This document shows, piece after piece, positions 6,448-14,129 of a stretch of 15,925 nucleotides of DNA. Source of the DNA: an uncultured Helicobacteraceae bacterium (GTDB lineage Bacteria > Campylobacterota > Campylobacteria > Campylobacterales > UBA6016). The first letter of the stretch is position 1. Each line of letters opens with the position of its first letter. Location of the stretch: the NCBI GenBank assembly GCA_937973585.1, contig CALJKN010000195.1, positions 1 to 15,925 on the forward strand, in the 5' to 3' direction. The position numbers and the translations under genes are program-made. The notes under the pieces were generated by a model, which worked only from the letters and a program-made list of their open reading frames with translations, was not told the origin of the DNA and made no database searches.

Positions 6448-8307
6448 TTGGAATTAAAAGAGGCGCAAAAAAAGATTTTTCAGCCGTTTGAGATAGAGGT
6501 AGACGATATCAATAAAGCGTTGGCCCACTATTCCAAGCATTTCGGTATTGAAACAAAGTTTTTAGATTTTGATATCGTATCTGTCAAGACTATTTCCAAA
6601 AAAGATGGCGAAGAGGATAGCTTAAGGGTCTTTGATACAGGAAGAGGGGAATCCATTCCAAAACAATATCTGGATGACGAAAAAGTAAAGTTAAGCCAAA
6701 AATACACGATAGTTATAAAATCACTGGAGGAAGACCAAAAAAAACTAGAGATAGTTTTGTCTGCCGATAAGTTTTTCACGAGGGTTTTGGCGACCATAAA
6801 AAAAGAATCGAAAATAGTTTATTACCCATATATAGACGACTATATCTATAAAGAGATAGTCAAAAAAATGGCAAAACACAAGATACTTATCGGTGTGTTT
6901 GACGAGACACTTAGAAAAGATATTGATGTTTTTGCAAAAGTTTTAAAAGCCGGTAGAAAACTGGAAGAGGATTACAAGCTTGTAGCCGCACACACCGAGA
7001 GCCTTATAGCGGCGGAAGACGACAAAATAACATTTTATTTTGAAGAAAAAAGAAAAATAGACGAAGAGAGGCCGGATTTTTACAATAGAGGCTTTATTGT
7101 AGACGTAGAGGCGGGAGAGATACTTGTAGAGTACGTAAAACCAAAAGAGGGTAAAAGCGGCAGAGACGTGATGGGGCGATATATCAAAATGAAAGAGGCT
7201 AGCACAAAAAACGAGCCTGCTTTTGATATTACCGAACATGTCAGACGTGAAGAGACCGATTCATTGGTGCGGTATATAGCGCTTAGATCCGGATATGTAT
7301 CTTTGGAAGATAGAGTTTTGGATGTCCAGGAGGAGTTAAAGGTCACAAATATCGACTTTAAAAAAACCGGTTCGATTATAGTGGATAAAGAGAGAGATAT
7401 AACGCTTGATATTACGGAGTCCAATCCTGTTGTCGATGCGATAGGCTCTAATATGACCGTAAAGGCCAAAGAGGTTATAGTCCACGGAAGCGTGGGTGAT
7501 AAGGCCAAAGTGTATGCCGACAAAGCCGTCGTAAACGGCTTGACCCACTCAAATAGTGAAATATATGCCGAGCGTGCCGAAGTTGCAATACACAAAGGGT
7601 ATCTGGAGGCTAAAGAGGCAAAAATAGAGCGATGCGAGGGGGGTGAGGTTATGGCTGATACCGTTAGGGTGGGTCATGCTGCAAACTGTAAGATAAAAGG
7701 GAGAAACGTATACATCGCAAATCTCGGCTCAAATTGCACAATAACGGCATCCTCGCTGATTGATATAAATATTATTACTGGGGACGATGACAGGTTTATA
7801 TTTGAGACAGGGGCTACGCCTATGGAGCGGAAACTCTATGAGGCGGCTATGCATCGGGAGACGAAAATTCTAAAAGAGTATGAGCATAAGCTCCACGAAT
7901 TTAAAAACCTTCTAAAGTTTATAGATGACAATAAAGAGAGTGCAACAAAGCTAAAAGCCATTATAGACGACGACGCAAAAAAAGGTTTTGCCCCAAAAGA
8001 GGGTTTTATAGTAAAATACGGTAAGTTTGTCAAAACGGTTGAGGCGGCAAAGGTCATGAAACCTGATTTGGACGATCTAAAAGCCTCTTTGGAAGATGCA
8101 AGACACGATGTAGCAACTTTTAAAGATAAGTTGCTTGATGCAAGACTTGTAAACCATGATATATGGAAGAACTACCATACGGTTTTGTTCCGTCTAAACG
8201 ATGGGCACAAAGAGTACAAATACCACCCGAAAGAGGGGTATCATATAAAAGAGATAGGGCTTTTCAAGGTAAGCGATACGGAATATAGCATCGGCGAAGT
8301 CAAATAA
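6448..8307 (+). CDS. FapA family protein (DUF342), first of two tandem copies
   Basis: A 619-residue member of the DUF342/FapA family. An N-terminal region of about 150 residues is followed by the family hallmark PKEGKSGRDVMGRYI at about 232-246. A right-handed beta-helix-like part of short hydrophobic/glycine repeats runs from about 320 to 450 (for example NGLTHSNSEIYAERAEV and HKGYLEAKEAKIERCEGGEV). A charged coiled coil covers about 460-570. In Vibrio, FapA influences polar flagellar assembly; the role in Campylobacterota is not settled, so I give no symbol. No signal peptide or membrane segment is seen, so it should be cytoplasmic. The start is TTG at 6448, with AGG placed six bases upstream and no alternative Met for about 150 codons. 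It probably shares a transcript with the next copy. Confidence 0.85.
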   Translation: MELKEAQKKIFQPFEIEVDDINKALAHYSKHFGIETKFLDFDIVSVKTISKKDGEEDSLRVFDTGRGESIPKQYLDDEKVKLSQKYTIVIKSLEEDQKKLEIVLSADKFFTRVLATIKKESKIVYYPYIDDYIYKEIVKKMAKHKILIGVFDETLRKDIDVFAKVLKAGRKLEEDYKLVAAHTESLIAAEDDKITFYFEEKRKIDEERPDFYNRGFIVDVEAGEILVEYVKPKEGKSGRDVMGRYIKMKEASTKNEPAFDITEHVRREETDSLVRYIALRSGYVSLEDRVLDVQEELKVTNIDFKKTGSIIVDKERDITLDITESNPVVDAIGSNMTVKAKEVIVHGSVGDKAKVYADKAVVNGLTHSNSEIYAERAEVAIHKGYLEAKEAKIERCEGGEVMADTVRVGHAANCKIKGRNVYIANLGSNCTITASSLIDINIITGDDDRFIFETGATPMERKLYEAAMHRETKILKEYEHKLHEFKNLLKFIDDNKESATKLKAIIDDDAKKGFAPKEGFIVKYGKFVKTVEAAKVMKPDLDDLKASLEDARHDVATFKDKLLDARLVNHDIWKNYHTVLFRLNDGHKEYKYHPKEGYHIKEIGLFKVSDTEYSIGEVK

Positions 8308-8311
8308 GGGG
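8306..8311 (+). promoter_or_regulatory. Ribosome binding site fixing the TTG start of the second fapA-like gene
   Basis: AAGGGG overlaps the stop codon of the first fapA-like gene and lies six bases before TTG at 8318. A nearby ATG at about 8325 is out of frame, so the TTG is the start, coupled to the upstream gene. Confidence 0.6.
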
Positions 8312-8317
8312 TTAAAA

Positions 8318-10138
8318 TTGGAGAATGACGTAGCTGCCAAACAAAAAGGGATCAAAGTCACCACATCTTCGGTACTTCAAACACTTGAGCATTTTTGCAA
8401 TGAAAAAAATATCCCGATTACAAAAATAGATTTTGAGCTAATATCATACAAAACCGAGGTAGTCTCTCACAATGAAGATGGCGAACAGGAGCTTGAAATT
8501 GTGGAGAGCGTATCAGAGGAGATGTGGTTAAATCCGGATCTCTCAATCAGGCAAAGCTACGATATATTTTTACATTTGGTTCATCCTGATCCGAATTTTG
8601 TCGTCAATATTGCACTTGGAGGCAATAAATCCCTAACCTCCGTCGTAGCCCTCATAAAACCAAACTCACAAATCGTCGTCGATGAGCATCTAAGAGATAG
8701 GCTAATTAGAGAGCTAAACAATAAGAAGCTAAAACTGGGGATGTTAATCGGGATATACGATGCCCAGATGTATGCAGAGATAGATAATTTCGTGGCCTAC
8801 CTCAAAAGCGGACAGCCGTTTGATAAAGATTTTAAAATAGATATTTTCCATGCTCCGGAGTTTATCCCGACAAGAAACGACCATCTGGAGTTAAACTATA
8901 AAAGTAGCTCTGAAGGTGCGATAAAGCCTGGGGTCGTATCTGCCGACAGGGGCAAGATATTGATGACGTATACGAAGCCAAAAGAGGGAAAGCCGTCCAG
9001 AGATGCAAAAGGGAGATATCTGTCGGTTCCCGAACCTGTCGTGTCCTCTTCCGGCGATATAAAAATAGGGGATAACATTGAGAGGGTAGAAAATGACAAA
9101 GAGGTTATTTTTAAGTCCCTAAAAAACGGTTTTGTAATGTACGAAAACGGTACTTTGGATGTTAAAGAGGAGCTTGCGGTTCACGAGGTAAACCTAAAAA
9201 CCGGATACATAGATGTCGGCATGGATGGTGGAGCGAAACTCGATATAACAGATGACAATCCGGAAACCGAGGCTATCGGCGATAATATGATGGTTAGGGC
9301 TGCGATTGTAAACGTACAGGGGAGCATAGGGGCAAATGCGCATGTTGAGGCTAACGAACTTCATGTCGGAGGACAAACCCACAAAACATCAAAAACCGTC
9401 TCCAAAACCGCTTTTGTAAAAAACCACAAAGGGTATCTGGAGGCTGACGAGGCTGAGATCGAGACTTTGGAGGGGGGCGAGGTTGTTGCCAAAAAAGTTA
9501 AAATCAAAACCGCAATAGGCGGGGTTGTGAAGTGTGACGAATGTATTATAGATTTGCTCGGCTCCAATAATATAATTGAGGCTACCAGAAAAATAGAGAT
9601 ACATACCCCTCATGGTGGAGAAAATAGGCTCTCTGTAGTGGCTGCCGCAAATGCGGGGGATATGAAAAAACTGGATGCGTTGCAGACAAAAATAGCTACG
9701 GTAAAAAATGAAATCGAAGAGAGGGAAATGATAGTCGCCGCCGATCTAAAAGAGATTGAATCGGCCTCTGCATCGGTACCTCAGATGAAAGAGAAAATAG
9801 CGGAGGAGAGACAAAAAAACTCACCTCTCGCAAACGTACTCCTTTTGAAACTCAAACAGCTAAGCTCAAAAGTAGAACAGACAAAAGTAGCCGAAAAAGA
9901 GATAGCGGAGAAAAAAGAGGAGTTATCGAATCTTTTGAATGAAACAGATTTGCTCCAATATAAAGTTTTGGATGCAAAAATAGTAGCCGGCGGCAAATGG
10001 GAGGGGTATAATTTTGTGTCGTTTAAACTGATTTATCCACCAAGAGAGTTTACGTATAAAATTATGGAGGACTCTAAAGTAAGAGAGATAACCCTCAAAA
10101 GAATTTCCGATGCCGATTATGAGGTTTTCACCGTTTAA
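8318..10138 (+). CDS. FapA family protein (DUF342), second of two tandem copies
   Basis: A 606-residue paralogue of the preceding protein with the same domain order. It has an N-terminal region, the hallmark PKEGKPSRDAKGRYLSV at about 220-236, a beta-helix-like central part, and a longer coiled coil at about 450-550 rich in K/E/A/L heptads (IAEKKEELSNLLNETDLLQ). Shared landmarks with copy one include HKGYLEA, EGGEV, ITDDNP/ITESNP and LGSN. Overall divergence is substantial, so the duplication is not recent. The start is TTG at 8318, 10 bases after the upstream stop. The last residues (ISDADYEVFTV) resemble the end of copy one (VSDTEYSIGEV). The two proteins may form a hetero-oligomer or have split functions; that is inference. 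No flagellar gene is present in the window. Confidence 0.85.
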   Translation: MENDVAAKQKGIKVTTSSVLQTLEHFCNEKNIPITKIDFELISYKTEVVSHNEDGEQELEIVESVSEEMWLNPDLSIRQSYDIFLHLVHPDPNFVVNIALGGNKSLTSVVALIKPNSQIVVDEHLRDRLIRELNNKKLKLGMLIGIYDAQMYAEIDNFVAYLKSGQPFDKDFKIDIFHAPEFIPTRNDHLELNYKSSSEGAIKPGVVSADRGKILMTYTKPKEGKPSRDAKGRYLSVPEPVVSSSGDIKIGDNIERVENDKEVIFKSLKNGFVMYENGTLDVKEELAVHEVNLKTGYIDVGMDGGAKLDITDDNPETEAIGDNMMVRAAIVNVQGSIGANAHVEANELHVGGQTHKTSKTVSKTAFVKNHKGYLEADEAEIETLEGGEVVAKKVKIKTAIGGVVKCDECIIDLLGSNNIIEATRKIEIHTPHGGENRLSVVAAANAGDMKKLDALQTKIATVKNEIEEREMIVAADLKEIESASASVPQMKEKIAEERQKNSPLANVLLLKLKQLSSKVEQTKVAEKEIAEKKEELSNLLNETDLLQYKVLDAKIVAGGKWEGYNFVSFKLIYPPREFTYKIMEDSKVREITLKRISDADYEVFTV

Positions 10139-10149
10139 CCCTATTTTGC

Positions 10150-10155
10150 TAGAAT
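10150..10155 (+). promoter_or_regulatory. Candidate -10 box for ruvA-ddl-hydrolase
   Basis: TAGAAT preceded by TTTTGC, 31 bases before the ruvA ATG, resembles the extended -10 seen elsewhere in the window. No convincing -35 is present, as is common in Campylobacterota. A separate promoter for the ruvA group is therefore plausible, despite only 48 bases between it and the fapA-like gene. Confidence 0.4.
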
Positions 10156-10186
10156 TTCTCCTAAAAATAAAAACAAACGGTTGCTT

Positions 10187-10741
10187 ATGATTGCTATGAT
10201 CGAGGGAAAAACCGTCCGTAAAGAGCCGACACTCCTTTGGCTAAAAACCGGCGGTATCACGTACGAAATAAACATATCTGTAAATTGTTACAACGACATA
10301 AAAGCATCAGAGATAGAGCTTTTTATCACCCAGATAATAAGAGAAGATGCAAATCTGCTGTACGGTTTTTTAGATAAAAACGAAAAAAAAATGTTTGATA
10401 GTCTCATAAAAATCAGCGGCGTAGGGCCGAAAGCGGCGATGGCGGTTTGTTCTACGTTTAGTCCGGCTACATTTGCCGACATCGTCTCGAGAGGGGATAT
10501 CGCAAATCTAAAAAGAGTTGTAGGGATTGGACCAAAAACTGCCGGACGGATGCTAGTGGAGCTAGGGGGATTCAGCGTCGAGGAGTCTGCCCCTAAAAAT
10601 GCGTCGGCTATAGAAGCCGCAATGGCGCTAGAGAGCCTAGGGTTTAAAAAAGAGGAGATCGTAAAGGCGATGCAGGGGCTATCCGGCGAAGATACCGGAA
10701 CTCTTGTCAAAGAGGCATTAAAAAAACTACAAAAAATATAA
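10187..10741 (+). CDS. ruvA: Holliday junction branch migration protein RuvA
   Basis: RuvA binds four-way DNA junctions as a tetramer and loads the RuvB motor during recombination and repair. At 184 residues it is a normal, slightly short RuvA. Domain I starts MIAMIEGKTV, matching the family opening MIGRLRG, and includes TGGITYEI. The two helix-hairpin-helix motifs of domain II are ISGVGPKAA (76-84) and VVGIGPKTA (111-119). The C-terminal RuvB-contact domain III is present (ALESLGFKKEEIVKAM). The ATG at 10187 is chosen over an in-frame TTG at 10181 because of that family start, although the ribosome site is weak. The gene precedes ddl by 10 bases, a pairing conserved in Campylobacterota; no functional link is needed beyond co-transcription. 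Confidence 0.95.
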   Translation: MIAMIEGKTVRKEPTLLWLKTGGITYEINISVNCYNDIKASEIELFITQIIREDANLLYGFLDKNEKKMFDSLIKISGVGPKAAMAVCSTFSPATFADIVSRGDIANLKRVVGIGPKTAGRMLVELGGFSVEESAPKNASAIEAAMALESLGFKKEEIVKAMQGLSGEDTGTLVKEALKKLQKI

Positions 10742-10744
10742 GGA
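10740..10744 (+). promoter_or_regulatory. Ribosome binding site fixing the TTG start of ddl
   Basis: AAGGA begins within the ruvA stop codon and is followed after seven bases by TTG at 10752. No in-frame ATG lies before residue 51 of the product, well inside the conserved N-terminus, so the TTG is the start. Confidence 0.6.
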
Positions 10745-10751
10745 AAAAGAT

Positions 10752-11798
10752 TTGAAACAGGCTTTGGTTTTCGGCGGCAACAGCTATGAACATGAAATCA
10801 GCATCGTTAGCGCAATAGCGTTAAAAAAGGTGATAAAAAAAGAGCTGGCTTTTATATTTTTGGATGAACACGGCGAGTTTTGGGAGATTGAGCCGTCAAA
10901 TATGAAATCTACCTATTTTTCAAAAAGAGAGTACAAAAAAGCAAAAAAACTCTTTTTGCAAAAAGGGGGATTCGCCAAGCAGTCGTTTTTTGGGATGTCT
11001 GAGCCGCAAAAGTATACAGTGATAAATCTCGTTCACGGCGGAGACGGGGAGGACGGCAAGCTAGCGGCACTCTTTGATTTTTACGGTATCCCTTTTGTGG
11101 GTCCTAGAGTTGAGGCTTCGGTTATGAGCATCAACAAGCTCTACACAAAATCTATGGCATCTATATGCGGCGTAAAGACGGTGGACTATGAGACAATCTA
11201 TAAAGCCTCCAGAGACTCCCACAAAATAGCATTTTCATACCCGGTTATCATCAAACCGGCAAGACTCGGTAGCTCTATAGGCGTTAGTGTCGTAAAAACA
11301 CAAAAAGAGCTTGACTATGCCCTCGATGTTGCGTTTGAGTTTGACGATACCGTTATCGTAGAGCCTTTTATCGAAAACGTCAGAGAGTTTAACGTAGCCG
11401 GAGCCGGAGGGGTGAGTGGAATCATCTATTCAAAAGTAGAGGAGCCAAAAAAAGAGGGGTATCTCGATTTTGAAAAAAAATATCTCGACTTTTCAAGAAC
11501 CGGAGAGGTTGAGGCTGCCGGAATCGACGATGGTGTAGCCGGAGCACTAAAAGATGCGTTTGCAAAAATATACTCTTTCGGCTTTGCGGGAGCCATCATT
11601 AGATGCGATTTTTTCGTAGTTAACGGTGAGGTATATCTAAATGAGGTAAATCCTATTCCGGGAAGTCTTGCAAACTATCTATTTGCCGATTTTGACGGTG
11701 TTTTGAACGAGGTAATTCGCTCTTTACCGTCTCCGAAAAAAATTAAAATAGACTACAAATATATCAATGAAATCAAAAGTGCAAAAGGGAAGCTCTAA
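10752..11798 (+). CDS. ddl: D-alanine--D-alanine ligase
   Basis: An ATP-grasp enzyme that joins two D-alanines for the peptidoglycan stem peptide in the cytoplasm. At 348 residues it is a usual length. Visible motifs are GGNSYEHEIS at 8-17 (Glu13 of the substrate site), VHGGDGEDGKLA at 95-106, the ATP-binding KPARLGSSIGVSV at 168-180, the omega-loop stretch YLDFEKKYLDF at 237-247, RCDFF at 284-288 and the metal-binding NEVNPIPGSLAN at 297-308. The metal-site loop reads NPIPGS where E. coli enzymes have NTxPG, and the position after VEPFIENVREF has N where many have E. These look like lineage variants rather than loss of function. The TTG start follows ruvA by 10 bases and the hydrolase follows after 3 bases, so all three should be one transcript. 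Confidence 0.94.
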   Translation: MKQALVFGGNSYEHEISIVSAIALKKVIKKELAFIFLDEHGEFWEIEPSNMKSTYFSKREYKKAKKLFLQKGGFAKQSFFGMSEPQKYTVINLVHGGDGEDGKLAALFDFYGIPFVGPRVEASVMSINKLYTKSMASICGVKTVDYETIYKASRDSHKIAFSYPVIIKPARLGSSIGVSVVKTQKELDYALDVAFEFDDTVIVEPFIENVREFNVAGAGGVSGIIYSKVEEPKKEGYLDFEKKYLDFSRTGEVEAAGIDDGVAGALKDAFAKIYSFGFAGAIIRCDFFVVNGEVYLNEVNPIPGSLANYLFADFDGVLNEVIRSLPSPKKIKIDYKYINEIKSAKGKL

Positions 11799-11801
11799 TC
11801 C

Positions 11802-12521
11802 GTGGCGGTAAAAAACGTTGATGTAGACGGAAAAATCTTTGAGATTTCCTATGAGCTTGTAAATCCGCAAAATGATAGACAAATCCTTTTTTTGCACGGC
11901 TGGGGGAGCAACAAGGAGGTGATGAAGGTCGCCTTTGGCTCCTGTTTTAAAGATTTTTCCCTGATTTTTGTAGATATGCCCGGTTTTGGTAAAAGCGGTA
12001 ATACCCATATCCTAAAAACTTCAGATTATGCACTCATAATGAAAAAATTTTTGGATGTTAGCGGGTTTGCCCCTTTTGCTATTTTCGGACACTCGTTTGG
12101 TGGAAAGGTGGCGACGTTGCTAGATCCTGATATGTTGTGTCTACTCAGCTCTGCCGGAATCGTAGAGAAAAAACCGTTCAAAGTCAGGGCAAAAATAAGA
12201 GTCTTCAAATTTTTAAAAAAGTTTTTCGGCGACTCTATGTATAAACTTTTTGCCACAAAAGATGCCGACGGAATGCCTAAAAATATGTACGAGACGCTAA
12301 AAAATGTTGTCGATGAGGACTTTAGCTCTACTTTTAGCGGATTCAAAAATAGGGCTTTGATTTTTTGGGGAATAGAGGACAGGGCTACCTCTTTGGCAAG
12401 CGGAAAAAAAATCGGCTCACTCATCCAAAACTCAAAGTTTTACGATTTTGACGGCGATCACTACTTTTTTTTAAAAAACCAAAAACAGATAGAGGGGATA
12501 TTTTTAGCCGATATCGCCTAG
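11802..12521 (+). CDS. Alpha/beta hydrolase
   Basis: A 239-residue single-domain alpha/beta-hydrolase. The oxyanion-loop motif LHGWG is at 31-35, the nucleophile elbow GHSFGG puts the serine at 98, and the likely acid and base are Asp193 (in WGIEDRAT) and His220 (in DGDHYFF). So the triad is complete. There is no signal peptide, so it is probably cytoplasmic. Homologues sit beside ddl in Campylobacter and Helicobacter, where they are annotated loosely as hydrolases; the substrate is unknown, and an envelope-related ester or amide is only a guess from context. It starts with GTG at 11802, three bases after ddl, with AAGGGA about 11 bases upstream. Its last 18 bases overlap the 3' end of the convergent aminotransferase gene. 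Confidence 0.85.
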   Translation: MAVKNVDVDGKIFEISYELVNPQNDRQILFLHGWGSNKEVMKVAFGSCFKDFSLIFVDMPGFGKSGNTHILKTSDYALIMKKFLDVSGFAPFAIFGHSFGGKVATLLDPDMLCLLSSAGIVEKKPFKVRAKIRVFKFLKKFFGDSMYKLFATKDADGMPKNMYETLKNVVDEDFSSTFSGFKNRALIFWGIEDRATSLASGKKIGSLIQNSKFYDFDGDHYFFLKNQKQIEGIFLADIA

Positions 12522-13121
12522 CTCTATCACCTCTTTTGTAGATCCTACAATTTCAAATCCACGCAGGGCATTCATGAGTGCTATTTTGCGATAATTAAAT
12601 AAATCGGTACACTCTATATCTCTCTCAACAATTTTTCTTTCATCCAAAAGCCTCTCTCTGGCTGTCCCGCAAAGAAGCGGCGTTTTTGGGGTCACCCATA
12701 TCCCGTCATCTCCTATGAGTGCTATATTTGCTATCGACGTATCGGTCAAAAGCCCGTCTTTTATGATGATTACGTCGTCACAACCGCCTTTTTGTGCAAA
12801 AAGGGTATCCAGTCCGCCTCTATCTAAAAATTTATATCCGTACGATATATCGTCGCCGAAAACCGCTTTTAGTTTTTTTATCGGCTTTTTCACATACGGC
12901 AAAAACTCGACCGACTCTATGCCTCTATCGGAGTATGCTACTTTACACCGATGCGGTTTTGTATCGTCATCGCACCGGAGTCGGTACATATCAAAATCTA
13001 TCCCTATACCAAACAGCTCTTTCGCCGATTTTGTCACCCTTTTTTGGTGATAACGTATATTTTGAGGTTTCCCGTGTTCAAAAAGTATGGTTTCAAATAA
13101 AAGTTTAATTTTAGTATCCAT
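12504..13121 (-). CDS. pabC: Aminotransferase class IV, probable aminodeoxychorismate lyase
   Basis: A PLP-dependent fold-type IV enzyme. In the PabC role it converts 4-amino-4-deoxychorismate to p-aminobenzoate and pyruvate for folate synthesis. At 205 residues it is shorter than the E. coli enzyme (about 269). The PLP lysine is Lys97 in YGYKFLDR. The cofactor-phosphate region is DGLLTDTSIANIAL (122-135), with Asp127 where most family members have Glu. TPLLCGTARERLL (147-159) and a MNALRGFE segment follow. The assignment as PabC rests on the adjacent pabB; a D-amino-acid or branched-chain aminotransferase of the same class is less likely at this length. The ATG at 13121 has no clear Shine-Dalgarno site. 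The 60-base gap after pabB contains a TATAAT, so it may also be transcribed on its own. Confidence 0.82.
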   Translation of the reverse strand: MDTKIKLLFETILFEHGKPQNIRYHQKRVTKSAKELFGIGIDFDMYRLRCDDDTKPHRCKVAYSDRGIESVEFLPYVKKPIKKLKAVFGDDISYGYKFLDRGGLDTLFAQKGGCDDVIIIKDGLLTDTSIANIALIGDDGIWVTPKTPLLCGTARERLLDERKIVERDIECTDLFNYRKIALMNALRGFEIVGSTKEVIELGDIG

Positions 13122-13150
13122 TGCAAAGATTATTATTTTTTAAAACCAAG

Positions 13151-13156
13151 ATTATA
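13151..13156 (-). promoter_or_regulatory. Candidate -10 box for pabC
   Basis: A perfect TATAAT on the minus strand about 30 bases upstream of the pabC ATG, in the AT-rich gap after pabB. No convincing -35 hexamer is seen. It could allow pabC expression independent of the tyrA-pyrB-pabB transcript. Confidence 0.4.
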
Positions 13157-13181
13157 ACACTAATTTTTTAGCAACCGAAAA

Positions 13182-14129
13182 TCATAGGGCGATATATACT
13201 TTTTCCACCATCTCGTCATACTCCCTCTCCCAATCGCTATCGAGGGTGATACCGCCGCCGCTTTTGTATATGTATCCGTTTTCGGTTTTTTCTATGAATC
13301 TGATAGATACGGCGCTTTGTAGCTCCTCTCCGTCAAAAATACCGAAAACACCGCAAAAATATCCACGCTCAAACCCTTCTATCTGCTCTAGCACTTCGAG
13401 GCATTTTTTTTTCGGGGTTCCGGTTATGGAGCCTGCGGGTAGAAGTGAAAAAAGTATATCTCCAAGCTTTTTTTTGTACCCATCCCTTAAATCTCCGACA
13501 ATTTCAGAGACTATCTGGATTAGCTCTTTATTGCCCGCTTTGGCGATTATCGGATACCTGAATTTTTTCACTGTGACCCTGTCGGCTATAATGGAGAGGT
13601 CATTTCTGAGTAAATCCACCGTCATAGTGTGTTCCGATAGCTCTTTGCCGTCTTTCAAAATATCGTCGATGCTTTGTTTGCCTTTGTATACGGCTGTCCC
13701 TTTCATCGGATAGGTGTAGATTTTGCCGTTTTTGATATTGATGAAGGCCTCAGGGGAGGATACGACGAATTTATCTTTGACGAGTAGCCTATATGGAGCC
13801 TTTGAGGCCGAAAATATCTCTTCTAATTCGCAATTTAGCTCGATGTCGGTTATTGCGGTTAGATTTGCCATATAGATATCACCGTTTTTTATCCTATTTT
13901 TTACGGCCTCTATTTTTTGTTTATATATCTCTTTTGTTATCGGATTTTTGTCCGTTATGGCCGGAACCTTATAGATTGTATGTTGTATGTTTTTATCAAA
14001 TGAATATGATATTTCATGCGGTATTTTGTCCAGAGGATAGGCAAACCCGTTTTTGGCCTTATAATCTATACAAAACAAAAAAGGGGTGCCGTTTTCGCCC
14101 AGGGTATTAATCTGCTCTCTAAGAGTCAT
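13182..14129 (-). CDS. pabB: Aminodeoxychorismate synthase component I (chorismate-binding enzyme)
   Basis: This enzyme aminates chorismate to 4-amino-4-deoxychorismate, using ammonia from a glutaminase partner (PabA), as the first step to p-aminobenzoate and folate. The chorismate-binding core is complete. It has YPMKGTA with the nucleophilic lysine at 143 (the PIKGT motif of PabB, as opposed to anthranilate synthase), ELSEHTMTVDLLRNDLS at 163-179, PAGSITGTPKKKCLEVLEQI at 231-250 and the metal-binding KSGGGITLDSDWEREYDE near the end. At 315 residues it lacks most of the N-terminal lobe of E. coli PabB (about 453), which is common for short bacterial versions. The ATG at 14129 overlaps the pyrB end by 11 bases, and pabC follows downstream. 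No pabA is in the window. Confidence 0.9.
   Translation of the reverse strand: MTLREQINTLGENGTPFLFCIDYKAKNGFAYPLDKIPHEISYSFDKNIQHTIYKVPAITDKNPITKEIYKQKIEAVKNRIKNGDIYMANLTAITDIELNCELEEIFSASKAPYRLLVKDKFVVSSPEAFINIKNGKIYTYPMKGTAVYKGKQSIDDILKDGKELSEHTMTVDLLRNDLSIIADRVTVKKFRYPIIAKAGNKELIQIVSEIVGDLRDGYKKKLGDILFSLLPAGSITGTPKKKCLEVLEQIEGFERGYFCGVFGIFDGEELQSAVSIRFIEKTENGYIYKSGGGITLDSDWEREYDEMVEKVYIAL

Noticed and set aside
7080..7595. Long open frame of 171 codons on the minus strand inside the first fapA-like gene
   Set aside because: It is the antisense shadow of an intact, recognisable DUF342 protein, with serine/threonine/leucine-rich low-information composition and no ribosome site.
12465..12480. 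T-run followed by A-run (TTTTTTTT-AAAAAA) near the end of the hydrolase gene
   Set aside because: It lacks a GC-rich stem and encodes conserved hydrolase residues just after the catalytic histidine, so it is not called a terminator.
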